This document shows positions 12,286 through 24,600 of a stretch of 64,000 nt of DNA, piece by piece. Where the stretch lies: positions 1-64,000 of the forward strand of contig WEDG01001301.1 in the NCBI GenBank assembly GCA_017591395.1, read 5' to 3'. Made by a program: the position numbers and the translations under genes. The first letter of the stretch is position 1, and each line of letters starts with the position of its first letter. The notes under the pieces are model-generated. The model was not told the DNA's origin. It worked only from the letters and a program-made list of their open reading frames with translations, and searched no databases. The stretch comes from Schistocephalus solidus (Eukaryota > Platyhelminthes > Cestoda > Diphyllobothriidea > Diphyllobothriidae).

Positions 12286-12903
12286 AATAAGTCCAAGCGA
12301 ATTAGGGAATTTGTGCATCAAGCCATCGTTGCATGTTGAGACAATCAACTTTGCAAGTCAGCAACAAATGTGAGCCCCAACGGATTCCATCAGATACTAG
12401 GTAGAAATCTGCGTCTGCATGTGTCGACTTAGGGATATGAAAGATTCAAATAGTGCCGCATGGGCAAAACCTCGTAAAACAGTGACTCAATTTAAGAAAA
12501 TATAGGCTGAACTAGAAAATTGGCACAGTTTAACGTTGCACTTAACCGCGGGGTTATTCTTAAGTGAAAGTACGATCGTGTTCGGTTGAAAATTTTTTCA
12601 TACACTTGTGCCTGAAAAATCAGACAAGTGGTAAGTAAATATATAAGTAGTATAGGTCTCACACAGATTTTCACGTGCATTTTTTTGATGATGAATTAAG
12701 TAATTAAGAGGACGCAACCATCTTTTAATTCTTATAAGTCTTTGTTAAGACTTTCTTTCTAAATAGTTAAGAAGTAGAAAGAGAAAATTTGATCATGAAA
12801 TATTTTAAACGCAAGAATTCCTTAGAAGCTGCTAAAATGGCTTATTTGGTAATTTATTTGTAGTCTATTAATATTGCCGTAATATTGGATGAGGATTCGA
12901 AAT

Positions 12904-15331
12904 AGGTCAGATTTACGGTACATGGCCTATCTCATACAATTTTAACCGAAATTCTGAAATATGCCTCTGAATAGAGACGGGTTCTTAGATAGTCTTGCAA
13001 TATCGCACAGTATAATCCCAAGATATTTCAGTCACAACAGAATGCAGGCTTTTGAGTGGACATCGTTCAGTCCGCCTGCAAAAAAGTCACCCAATAAAAA
13101 ATGACTACTTATTCATATGTATTTTTAAATTACAATTGGTGTTCTTATAAAGACAAATGTCTATTATGGAAAACATGAGCAAGATATGCTTTTTTGTATA
13201 AAGTTGAACAAAAACTATGTATACCTTAAATTTTCCTCTTCAGGAATTCCCAGACGATTGAATGCCAATTACATTTACTTCCAGAATGTAGCATAGTCAA
13301 TAGATTCTGCTATATTGTATACATATTGAGGTAACTTAACAGTATCTCAAAGATGTAGACTGAGGCAAACATGTTATGTTATCATACTGTTGCTGTGCAT
13401 TTAATTTGACCTATATCGCCTGCAGGTTAACGATGAGTTGTAACGTTACCTTATATATTTGGTAACTGTCCATTTGCTTGCATAACGAAATCACACATTT
13501 AATTTCATCTCAGTAATTATCTCTCTGATATCTCAATCAAATTTTCTATGTTTCTTTCATTGTCATGTTTTTCTGGCTGTAAATTTCTAAAGGTTTGACC
13601 TAAATTTTGACCTTAATCAGCAACTCTACTGTTTGCTTGTAAACATGATATATTTAAACCTGCCTTTTTTACTAGTATTGAATACGGAATATTGTAACAT
13701 TAAGGGCAGAAGATTGACATTTCTGCACAAAAATCTTGGTATAATTTCTTCCACTCGGTTGTGCATTTGTAATCTTAAAACTGGGCCGAAAAGTAAGCAA
13801 ATATAGCGATAAACGTTACTATGGAAAGAAATATGTGAGTTCTTTTATTTTCAAAGGACATTATATCCCTTTTTTCAGAAAAGTTGAAAAATCGGTCAAA
13901 CGTTCCCGTTTATTCCTTGACTTGATTAAGAAGTGGTTAGATCATGTAATTGTAAGGTATGCTCAATGCATCAGGAAAAAATGATGTTTTTAGGCAAATA
14001 TGCAGAGGGTCATCCATGACGTAAAAGTCGAAGCAAAGATTATAATGAGCACTTCCCCGCTCTACATGCCTGTAAGACGACGCTGTGTTTCTGCAGAGTC
14101 TGCCAAATCACTGATGCTTGCACATTGCAGGCAAATGTTCAATTCCAAGCATCCACCTTCGATTATGTTAGATTTATATTTCTCTTGTCCGTACGGATTC
14201 AGTTAAAACTACTTTGAGTACGTTAGACTGGCCGGTAGGCTGCTATAAATAGGAACTGTTAAAACGTCCTGCTGGGAGTGACCCATGCCACTTTGCCTTG
14301 TTTACACAGCACTGCTCAATCTCTGGATGCATTTCTTCTTTTAAAGGAGGCAAGGACGTAAGCATCTGTTGCAACCGCAAATTCTGGGGGCGCTCGGGGT
14401 CTGGTGCACAGGCCTAACGCAAGTGTGTAACCCTCCAACCGACTAAACGCGTCGGTTGGTTCAGTTAATCCAGGCAGACCACGGGGACAAGATTGGCAAA
14501 GAGCCAGAATAAACGACAAGGATCAACAAGGAAATACCGGGTAATTTTGTCCACTTCAAAAGTGAGTGACACTGCAGTAAGGGTGTCATTCCCACAGAGG
14601 TCCACCGCAACAGGCGGATCACGTCGGGACAGGCATCTCAGTCTCTGCTAAAATACGCATTTTAATAATCACGGTGAAATTTCTATATAAAACACTGACG
14701 ATAGTGATGTCAGCATAGTAGTCCTCATTACCATAATATGCTGCATGATAGTGTACACTCCATCGTTGAATCTTAATTAACGGCCTAAGGGGTTGCAATT
14801 CCCCTGTCAATTTACGAGCTCTCTTTGGTCTTTACTGAATGATGATCTATTGCCTTTGCCAACATTCTTTGAAAGAAATTAAAAGGTGGCGTTAGCGGCC
14901 CAGCTCTGTTGTCCAGTGAAATGCATTTCAAATTTTCTTCAAAAAGTTTAAATAGATCGAATAGCACATATACACGACTAACTCAATAGTCTGATTAATT
15001 TGATTCCTTTGACAATTTTCTTTGTCTTCGTCCATTTTTCGTATTTTGCTTCGCTCACAAATGCCGCAAACGCCGCTGTTTTACGTCGGTTTTCCTGTTC
15101 TTTCGCTAGAGTGACACATCTATCGCAGACCTTTGCCAACTGTAAACAGTGACCGCGTTCTGGTTGTAATTTTGAAGTCAAATACTTGCACCACCTAAGG
15201 TAAATGGACAAGTATGATTGACAATTATGAGATGGACTTTGAATGGTTTGATTTAGCCCATTAACCATACTCTGCCAGTCTTGCCGCAGTTTATTAATTT
15301 TGCTAAAATATTGAGTTAGGGTAAGGAACAT
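12904..15331 (+). repeat. Old tandem duplication, unit A
   Basis: Unit A matches unit B (15333-18660) block by block in the same orientation. Both begin GGTCA(A/G)(A/T)TTAC, then share TTTCAGTCACAACAGAAT, GAGTACGTTAGA(C/T)TGGCC and GGCCGGTAGGCTGCT. Divergence is high, with many indels. The minus strand holds open frames at 14316-14519 and 14978-15331 (117 codons, Lys/Gln rich). Their counterparts in unit B are partly broken, which suggests a decayed duplicated gene on the minus strand, but no family is recognised. Confidence 0.75.
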
Positions 15332-15817
15332 AGGTCAAAATTACAGTATATTGCCTTTCTCATGAAATCTTAACCGAAATGCTGAAATTTGCCTCTGAAT
15401 ACTGATGGTTTCCTAGGTAGTCTTTTAATATTGAATATCGAGCAAACTAATCTCAAGGGATTTCAGTCACAACAGAATACAGGCTTCCAAATGTTCTTAT
15501 GAAGAACAATGAAGACCAAGGACAGTCTTCTCTTTAGTAATTTATAGGGCATTGACTACCAATTAAATTCACTTCTGAAGTTTAGGCTAGTCAGTGTTTT
15601 CTGTTTTATCTGATAAAGCTTGAGGTACATTTACAGCTATATCCAAGATGGAGACTGAAACAAAAATATAACATCGGCTCGCTTATGTATATTGCTCTGA
15701 CGAGTGTGCTGTGCCGTTTAGTTTACATATATCAGTTGCAAGTTATCGATGAGCTAACCGTTATCTGATCTTTTTGTTTCCGTTTTATTCTCTAATGTAA
15801 ATATATTACACACACGA

Positions 15818-16600
15818 CAGTTCGATCGTCAATTTCGATGATGTTGACCGTATACTCCACACCAGGTGGTACAGGGACGGTGACTTGCACGTGAATTAGT
15901 TTAAAGTGATAGTAGCCTTGCGCTACAGTTACCGAACTCTCTCCTCCTCCCCCACCTGATCCCGGTGTCATGAAAGAGTCAAGAAAACCGGAGATGGGAG
16001 AGGGCGCAGGTGGCTGGTGTGGCCGGAGCCAACCCTGGGCCTACCATCACTCCTGGCTCGGATCCCACGGAGTGGAAGTGCCATAAAGGCCAAATTAAGA
16101 AGGAGCCAGTGCAGCCTGACTCTCAGTCTGCCAGTCAGCCACTCCACACAAAACACACATTGGTCTGACCACGCGCTCCGAATTATCCCGTCAGTTGGCA
16201 ACCTTCCAAGCCACGGCTTTTAGCGCACCATGATACTTTCAAGCGCGTCAGATTGTTTATAGTGAGGAAAATGCGCTGAGCTCGCGACCTCACTGTCTCC
16301 CCCATCCTCACAATCAGACCACCGTCCGAGCCGGACAGATGTCTGATGTGGGAGTGGGCCCATTGGCTGATGGGTCGGCGTACCCGTCTTCGTGCGCCAC
16401 AGCATGACCTGGCCCCCATAACGCACACACCAGGATTCACTAACTCAGGGGAAATGGAACAGCCATCGCCGTCTGACTCCCAGTCCACTGGTCAGCCACT
16501 CGACACACATACCACATACACTGGGTCGACGGCGTGGTCTTTTGTAAGCGTCACATTGGCAGCCTTCCAAGCCATGGTGTCTAGGAAACCGTGATTATAT
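15818..16600 (+). repeat. GC-rich interspersed repeat R1, longest copy
   Basis: The first 150 bases match 46651-46803 closely: CTCCACACCAGGTGGT, CAGGGACGGTGACTTG, AGTGATAGTAGCCTTGCGCT and CTCTCTCCTCCTCCCCCACC. Further in, two internally repeated blocks (about 16105-16232 and 16465-16595) share GTCAGCCACTC and GGCAACCTTCCAAGCCA or its variant. The middle part (near 16200-16270) matches 59350-59430. No protein was recognised, so it is probably non-autonomous or the tail of a larger element. Confidence 0.8.
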
Positions 16601-16682
16601 CAGGTACATTATGATGATTCTGAGGATGTTGTCTATGAATTAGTGTAGATTGTCTGCGCTGATTTTGCTTAGCCCCAGTTGT

Positions 16683-17020
16683 TTACCACAGGTTGTCATG
16701 GAGGCGCATGTGTCCTAATAGCCCCATGCGGTGCGTAAATGTGCGGGAGTAGTGAGGGCAGTGGAGGCAGGCGTGGCGACTGTATGTCGAAGCCACAGGC
16801 ACTGGTTCACCAGCCTCCGTGCGATGGATTAACGGGTGACCGACCAGGCCGATGCGTAAGTTGAAGTTGCGGGCGCAGTGTGGGCATGAAAAATCGGTAG
16901 AGGCGGGGTGTCGTCATTCAGGGTAGTGGGGTTGGCAGTGGCGGTATGAATGGCAGACGCGGAGGGTTTGCATGGCGTATCGGTATTGTCGGCATTGCGG
17001 TGAATATATCGGAGCAAAAC
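16683..17020 (-). pseudogene. Retroelement-type C2H2 zinc-finger tail, broken
   Basis: On the minus strand a Pro/Thr-rich linker (17017 to about 16896) is followed, one frame away, by two C2H2 fingers ending in a stop at 16683-16685. The first finger is regular: CPHC, 12 residues, H, 3 residues, H. The second reads CLHCPHYS...GLLGHMRLH, where the second Cys of the CxxC pair (CPHY) has become Tyr. A paired finger with the IGLVGH and MGLLGH signatures recalls the C-terminal part of flatworm non-LTR retrotransposon ORFs; that link is from memory of the family, not tested. The frameshift and lost Cys mark it as a relic. It sits beside repeat R1 inside duplication unit B. Confidence 0.6.
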
Positions 17021-18660
17021 TCAGTTGACATCTCAGTCGAACTACCTATGCTTTTTAAATATTTGAGATGAACTTGTCTAATTTCATCGTCAGTTTTGGT
17101 GTCGGTAAATTTCTGAATCATACTAGGGATCACATGAAGTTTAAATATATGGCCTTAATCAGAAATTCTGCTTGTTGCTGGTACAGATTTAAAATTTCCA
17201 CCTGTCTTTGAAAACTAAGATTGAAAAGTTATTATTAAGAATTTGTTATATCATGTAATCACGAGTTAAGATAAATTCTTTCGGAAGAATGATATGCATT
17301 TATTTTAGGCAAATAGGCAGACGACCATCCACGACCTTAATGTCAAAATCGGTGGTTTCAATAGTACAGTGAGCTCTTCCACACTCTAAATGCCTGTCAG
17401 ATGACCGCGGTCCTCTGCAAGCCCCTCCATATCAGTTCCTCTCAGATTCCTTGGGCAAATGTACGTTTCCAATCTTAGAAACCGAACGATGCGTGGTCAA
17501 ATTTGCAAGATTTATACTTTGCTATATGGTTAACGCAACTTTGAGTACGTTAGATTGGCCGGTAGGCTGCTGTAAATAGGCACTGTGAAAACTACAGGCA
17601 AATGTAAACTCAGGCCAATTGGCCTTGTTTAAGAAGAACTCTTTCATGCCTTGATGCAGTTCTACCACCTTAGCCTTGCAATTTGTAAGAGAGACTCTGG
17701 CTCTGGCACGCTGGTCCAACGCGAATATGTTACCATCAACCCGACTAGATGGACCTCTTAGTTCATCTAAATCAGGTAAGTCGCGTGGGGAAGTTTGGCA
17801 AAGAGTAAGAACAAACGACAAGGGCCAGCCCGGAAATACCATATGAATTTGCGGCAGTGCAAATGTGAGTGATATTTTCGTTTCATTCATCTCCTACAGG
17901 AGTCCACCAACCGGGTGTATAATGACGGCGTATCATGACGGCGTATCGCGCCGGCAAAATGCTCATTTTGAGTTTCGTGGTGAAGTTTCTGTTTGCTACA
18001 TTGAGGATATTGATGTCCCCATCGCAGATCGCACCAACATAAAATGCTGCATTGTAGTGTCAACGCCACTTTCAAATCTAAATTAACGATCTATTGAAGT
18101 TGCAATATCTGTTCCTTTTCTCGGTCTACTATGGCCTTCTCTGATTTTTATTGCTAAATGCCTTGTTATTTGTCTATGTGCGAATTATTTGAGAGAAAGG
18201 ATACTTGGCGTTAGCAGCCCAGCTCTGCCATTCAGCGACATAGATTTCCAATTGTATTCGAGCATTTTGAGTATATAGAATAGAGCCTAGTTACAGCTGA
18301 TGCATTAGTCCAATCAATTTGATTCCTGTGAAGTTTTCTTTGGCTACGTCATATTTTTCGCATTTTTCTTTGCCACAGGAATACCGGAAATCACGCTGTT
18401 TTACTGTAGAACACAGGTATTCGTCGAAAATCTTGTCCCTTCACTGGAAGAACGCATTTTTCACGGAGAATTTTGCAGTGTTAACCGTGACCACATTTTG
18501 GTTGGAATTTCTTACTAGAATGTCATGCATCTCAAAGCCTAGATCGATAAACAGTACCATTCTCTGGCAGTTGGGACATTACCGCATCATAAAAATGCGG
18601 ACAACTGAAACGAGACACATGTTGCTTATGGATCTTGAATGTCTGCAAATGAAGGTTTAA

Positions 18661-21602
18661 TCAAACTATATCTTGGTTGCATGAGGAAAATAAGCAAAAT
18701 CGCGCATGCGAATCATTCATCTATCCGGCTGGAATACAGGACAGGATACTGGGGTTCCGTTTCGTTTGAGGACCCTTATCTGTCATTCTTTTAGCCTGCC
18801 GAAGTTTATTCCTAAGACTGCGCATGAGAGTGCTATTCATAACCCGTTAAGGCTAGCTGACTTACACAAATAAAACAGAAATAACCATTTATGTCACCAA
18901 TGTCTCTAGTGCTCGTTCATATCGACCGTTGTTCGTTTTTTCCGATACATTTATCTGAAATGTAGGCTGGTGCACCGAAACGGAACGCAATATGAACAGT
19001 TTGAATGTGTAAGTAAACCAAAGTGCTTACTCATAATAATTAAGTAACAAATGTATTATGAAAAAGAGTTTGTGGTGGCGCCAAGGTTCCCTGGGCCGAA
19101 AACAAACTGCAACTGCGTTCAAACCTCCTGTCACGTCGCGTCACAGCGAAGAAGCCGTAACATTGATAATTGCCACACGACCTCCCCTCTCGTTCCCATC
19201 CCTCGCCCCTATAGGACTAGACTATAACCTCTGACATCTAAACGCCCTTAACCCTCTCCCCAATACTTACTGCTTATTGGATGTTTAAACTTGTGTTACT
19301 CTACCCGCCCCTATATTATTGTAAAGGTCTTATGGTAAATAATCGAAAGCGTATTTTCGCCAAACTTGAAATCTGTAATGCTTACATGGGTATAATCGCT
19401 GAAAATATATTATAGTTCGTAAACACACGCCACTCGAAGACCGATTCGCGCGTCAGACAACAGAAAAACTTGAAACTTCCACAGGATATAGGTTATTTCA
19501 AACATTTAAAGTTCAAAGCTCCTGCGTTTGAGAGTTCTGCCATACACTACTAAGGAACGTCCATCACAGTAGTACAAAACTTGCGAAGGTTTGCGAGGAA
19601 CCACAGTATTGCCCATAAGCTGGGGTTTTAAGTGAATTTTCTGACTATCTTAGGTTATCACATTAGATTACTCATCAATTTATGTAAGTCTCCGTTCTTC
19701 ACATATACCTTTAATACTGAACTCTGCCCATTAATGAGGGTGGAAAACCAATTTTGACTTCGACAGCATTATAGAATGTAAGTAATTTGATGATTAAAAA
19801 ACGATATTTACTAAGGAGTCATTTTATTACTGACGTTTCTGACTATGAAATCCTATATCCTTTGTAGATATTTAACGCTGAGTTCAGATATGAAGCTTTT
19901 TTAGTAATTCTTGCACTGCAAAATAGATTAAATTAATATTTATGACTCACCCGTTTACTGAAATCAAAGCGAAATTTCTCTAAAAAATAAACTTATTTCG
20001 ATTTAACAGGTCACTCGAGGAAACTATGACTTTCGAATTAATTAGAAGCAAGAAAACACATTTAAATACGGTATGGTGGTACAGAGGTAAGGGCCTCTAC
20101 AACCAAACGGCGGTAAAACTGCATGGTTTCCGATGCGCTTGACGCATGTCTCGCCATCATTAAGAAGGCAAAAACAAACTGCCTCTTCACGGCTCATTCA
20201 TTCTAGGCATCTAAGTGTGTATCGTTTGTATAGCCTTATAGGGTCGGGACCGTGTCCATTGCGAGTTCTATTGTGATTTTACCAGTAAACGAAGAATCAA
20301 CAAATCTATTGAAGTTGTTACACCGATGCGTCGCATTTAAAATAACTCTTTTTCTGATTTTCATCTGATATTAAAACCTTCGAAAATGGCTTCAATTTTC
20401 ATTCAGGGGCTCAGGAATTCCCCGAGTCATCTCAAAACCGTACAATGGTTCCTTTATTTCAGTATATTCGCGCAAGGTTAACCTATAAGACAGTTGATAT
20501 TTATTTATGAGAACTAGAAATGGACATGAAAAATACTGAGAGAGTAAATTTGAGAATCCGTATGTATTTTTAGCGGAAGCATATAAAGGACACTGAGCCT
20601 GCGCAATGAGATTTCTAGTCAATGTATCCAGGTATAAATGTACTCCAAAGTTCCAATAGCCTATTTTTTGCATCAATCACTCTGAATTACGTTCATATAT
20701 ATTCATGCTGATTTTATAAATGCGTTCGATTTGCCAAGAACTGAATTTCACAGTCCCCAGGTGAGTGTAAAAAAAGTACTGGTAGTTGCCTTTTCGGGAT
20801 TTTTCTTGGTAAGCCTTCCATTTACCAAGTGATTTTGAAAATCTACTTAACCAAGAAAGTTTGGCTGGTTTGAGCAGCCAGACATCACGGCGAAGCATAC
20901 TTAGTCAGTCAACGTAATAAAGGTAATATTAAGTATTAACATTCTCCTAGTGAGAGCAATTTGATAATAAAGTACGTAGCGTTACTTGAAGAAGCATCTC
21001 ACCTAAATGTGTAAGTTGATTGTGAGTGTAAGCTGATTCATTCAGTGGATAGGATGCACTGCAAGTTTACTTATACAGAGAGCCTTCTATTGGAGTTATG
21101 CTGGCAAATATCCACACGTTTTTCAAAGTAGCAAGTGAGTAGGGAATATTGCGCTAGTGGGAAAAGTATTTTTGAACTCTTAAAGTCTGCAGCATGTGGT
21201 TGAATTGCCTGCAACTTTGGATAATCATTTACTGCAAGACATCTGTAGCTTATAGGAAATCCGCCATGGAAGTAAACATTTGCTTGACAATTAAGTAATT
21301 GTTCTAGCTGCACTGCTGTGAAGTTTACTAATGTGCTAAACTATTTTAGATTAAGTTAAGGAAATTGGTTATTGTGGAAAACCAGCGGTAATAATGCCAT
21401 AGATAAACCCACTTGACGGCGCTTGAACTTACTTGAGTGCCGACAGTGGTGCACGCAGCCAAGGCAGCCAATCAAAACGCAGAAAGGACATTTGTACAAA
21501 CAGACGAAAATGACTAGAATTCGCTTAAATCCTTTTTGAATTTGCTACGTACTTAGCAGTCCGATCGAGAGGATTCCAACTAGTGGGAACGTCCGCGAAG
21601 CA
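18661..21602. other. Upstream flank of the receptor gene
   Basis: No gene recognised. Minus-strand open frames at 20392-20898 (two frames in register separated by one stop) and 21071-21313 show no family motif. A repeat shared with 59945-60185 lies at 19185-19410. The promoter and 5' untranslated region of the receptor gene should lie in the last part, but no motif was identifiable. An in-frame TGA at 21537-21539 precedes the chosen start codon. Confidence 0.4.
19185..19410 (+). repeat. Interspersed repeat R2, first copy
   Basis: Direct-repeat partner of 59945-60185. Shared landmarks in order are TAAACGCCC, ACTTACTG, TATTGG, TTTAAAC, AATAATCGAAA and GGGTATAATCGCTGAAA (GGGTATCATTGCTGAAA in the other copy). 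The CT-rich start has degenerate AACCCT-like runs. Confidence 0.7.
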
Positions 21603-21663
21603 ATGGATTACAAATGTACCCAACTGCGTTTAAACTTGCTCATTTTGACGTTTTACGTGCAAT
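21603..21663 (+). CDS. Receptor exon 1: start codon and signal peptide
   Basis: Codes [20 protein letters not shown] plus one base, with a hydrophobic [10 protein letters not shown] core typical of a secretion signal. The donor CAAT|GTAAGT leaves phase 1, which the acceptor of the next exon (two bases) completes to Phe. Found by searching for a hydrophobic start with matching phase, so it is slightly less certain than the downstream exons. Confidence 0.8.
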
Positions 21664-24600
21664 GTAAGTATTGGGGTTATCGGAGAGTTTTCTCGCCATC
21701 CGCTTTATTTTTATACAAGTATAGTTTAAAAATGAATTAGACTACTATAAAAATGTATTGAACAGCATTGGAATAGGTGCTTATATTTATTTTTCGAAAA
21801 AGGGCCAAATGTTTGCATGTTTACCCAATAAAAGCATTCGTTGTTGAGATTGCGTGGGTAGGTTTGCTTACAGTTAAATAATAAATCAATTTATAGATTC
21901 AGTGATACAGCTGCTAGCCTGCGGGAACGTCGCATGGCGTATAAAAGAATTCTCCTTCCTAAGTTGCTTTATCGAAGGAAACTTTTAAACACCAAGCAGG
22001 TGGGTCGCACCGTGTGTCAAGAAATAGCAGATGCATTTTCAACTTGCTTCCTGTAGGTTAAGGTACAAGATAGGAAACCGTAGGCTTAGGCAAATCCTAC
22101 ACAAATGCATGTTGGCCACTGAGTGACAATGCCATCTCCCACTAATGTACGATGAATTTATAACAAGACTCTTCATATACTGCGTTTCTCGTTATCACCG
22201 AATGTGCAGCCCTGCGTTACAAGGGAAGTACGCAAACAAATATGCTATCATATTCAACTTATCGAAAATTTCGTTTTTACAAAATTTTCGTCGAAAGACA
22301 TGGATGTTTTGTTTTTTAAGGGTATGAAAGTCTTAAACTAAACTTTAACCTTGTGTCATTTATTCTTCACTCCAATTCTTGCTGTTTATAAAGTATGCAT
22401 CGTACCTCATATCCATTGTGTTAGTCTGTCAGTATATGGTGCATTTTTATATGATGGTTTAAGTACAACTATTTAAAATTCTGTTCTTGTATTTAAATAA
22501 CCCGAAAATAACAAAAAAAGACAGTTTACTGTTCAAAACGTACGAGACTTAATGAAAATATTTCAAAGATCTTTTATTACTTTCATCAAAATTCAGTTGT
22601 TAAAAAGCCCCAATATGCTATGAATCTGTAATACAAACTGAGTATTTTTAGGGCATTTTGTAAATTCCTTCAGTTCTTTGGGCCCTAATATTCAAAGTAA
22701 AGTCACATACTACTTGAGAAGAGAATTGGCCCAAGGCGAATTACAAAAATGATTCGTAAACTACTGAGTAAAAATTGAGCCTGGCACTCTGTAGAAAATG
22801 CTCTCTAATTTTCCCTATTTTTCTAGGCAATATTTTGCATGGGCAAGCCTGCAAAAAACGTTTTTGTGCCTTACGTCCAATAAAGCTTTTTACCAGTAGA
22901 GTAACCTAGAAAAAAAGAATGTAAAATTGACCAACAAAATTGGATACTCTAAGCTATCACCAAGATTTCGGCTTCTACCGCGAATTCGATTTTCGACAGC
23001 AGCGTGTTACACATAATGGATATCGACTGACAAGTACTGCCGTAATAAATAGCCGAAATGCGATCACTGCTGCTGCGTACGACGTTGCTGAAAATATTTG
23101 CATGATTATCTTCTATCATTACCTATCTCGAAGCAGTTGAAACGACTCGAATTAGACCTTTTCCGGTCAACTGCGAGCAACGTACTGCATAGAACCTTCT
23201 TTGAAACAATATGCCTCAAGTCAAGGATTTTATTTTTTAAGAAACATATCAGTGTTTATTGAGGCTTTGAGAATACCTGAAAGGCTTAAACCCTGCTGCC
23301 TGATTTAAGAAAAATATGCTAGAATTACAAAGTTTCTGTTGTTCGCATTATTTAGTTTGTTACTCGATTCGCATAAAAGGCACTATTTACTTTTTAACGG
23401 TTCAGGGTCTGATTTGTGACTCATAACCCCGTGATATATTTTATGTGCAGCATTTGTAGTGAGATATCAGACTCGGAGAAGGGATATTTTTGGCTTCATT
23501 TAGTGGTTTAATCCACAATTTAGAGAAAAATTATTTCAACAAGACAAGAGAAGGGGAACTCCCTTTATTGGGGCCTCACTCTTATTTTCAGGTGCATAAG
23601 GGTTGGTGTTATGGTTGAGGTCAGGGTTAAAGTTATAGATATGAACAGTGTTAAGAATCAAAGCAAGTATTAGTTCTGAATTAGGATTAGTGTTGGAATT
23701 TGTGTTAGGACAAAGAAATATTTACCGTGATTGGAATTTTTCGAAGACAACTCCTATTACCAGCGAGATTCCAATTCCCCGTTCTAACCATAGGCAATCG
23801 CTGGATTAAGGCCTGTCCCTAATGATAGTGTCTACTTGCTAAAATAAATTGAATGAAATCCACATAAAAGGGTAAAAATTATTCCATGATATCGGAGCCA
23901 AATCACTGACGTTTGAATCTCTTTAGCAGAGATTTGCTTTTAAAAATCGAATTTTCCATAACCCATTGTTTTTACGGGTGCATTCGAAATCTGCGTCTGA
24001 ATGCACCCTTGGGAGGAACAATTTAATTTCACAAACCCTTATCCATAAATCTTCCTGTTTGATAAAAGACAAAACTTTTTAACATTTTCCCCCGTTGATA
24101 ACAAATTCAATAATTTTCTGGTTTGTCCACTGAATTCGTAACAGCTGGACATTTCCTAATGCAGTTAAGTTAACTCAACTCTTGCATAAACTCACGGCTA
24201 AAACTGCGCCTAATCAGACAACTTTTGAATTTTAAATGTTTTGTCTCAGCCAAAAGGGAGGTTAGATGTAGTCAACTGTACATTGTAATGTGCGTGACCT
24301 GAAGCATGCTACGCCGGAAAAAAAACCACCCCAATAGCAGAGGGCTTGCCGAGCTGCTTCTTCAGCTTTCCACGCGCGCGCTCTTTTAAATAACGCATAA
24401 GCAGAAGGCTGTTCATGAGGCTGCAGGTCCACAATTTGTACCCCTGTGGCGTAGAGGAGAAGAGAAAAAGGATCAAAGCAGCGCGATCGAATATAAATCT
24501 GGTCTACTGGGCTACTATTAAGCAGGCATGTCACGAAAGTCGGCCAGTGACTGCACATGCGTCTTTCGCAGTCGCATGTGCAGACTCGCAATGCTCAAGG

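Larger units (their letters stand above)
15333..18660 (+). repeat. Old tandem duplication, unit B, with nested insertions
   Basis: Second copy of the duplication, longer than unit A because repeat R1 and a zinc-finger retroelement fragment occupy about 15818-17020. Homology to unit A resumes after the insertion: GCAAATAGGCAGA near 17310 and the GCCGGTAGGCTGCT block near 17558. The minus-strand frame at 17522-17890 is alignable with 14316-14519 (shared pattern LSF-L-LCQ--PR-LP). The insertion therefore postdates the duplication. Confidence 0.75.
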
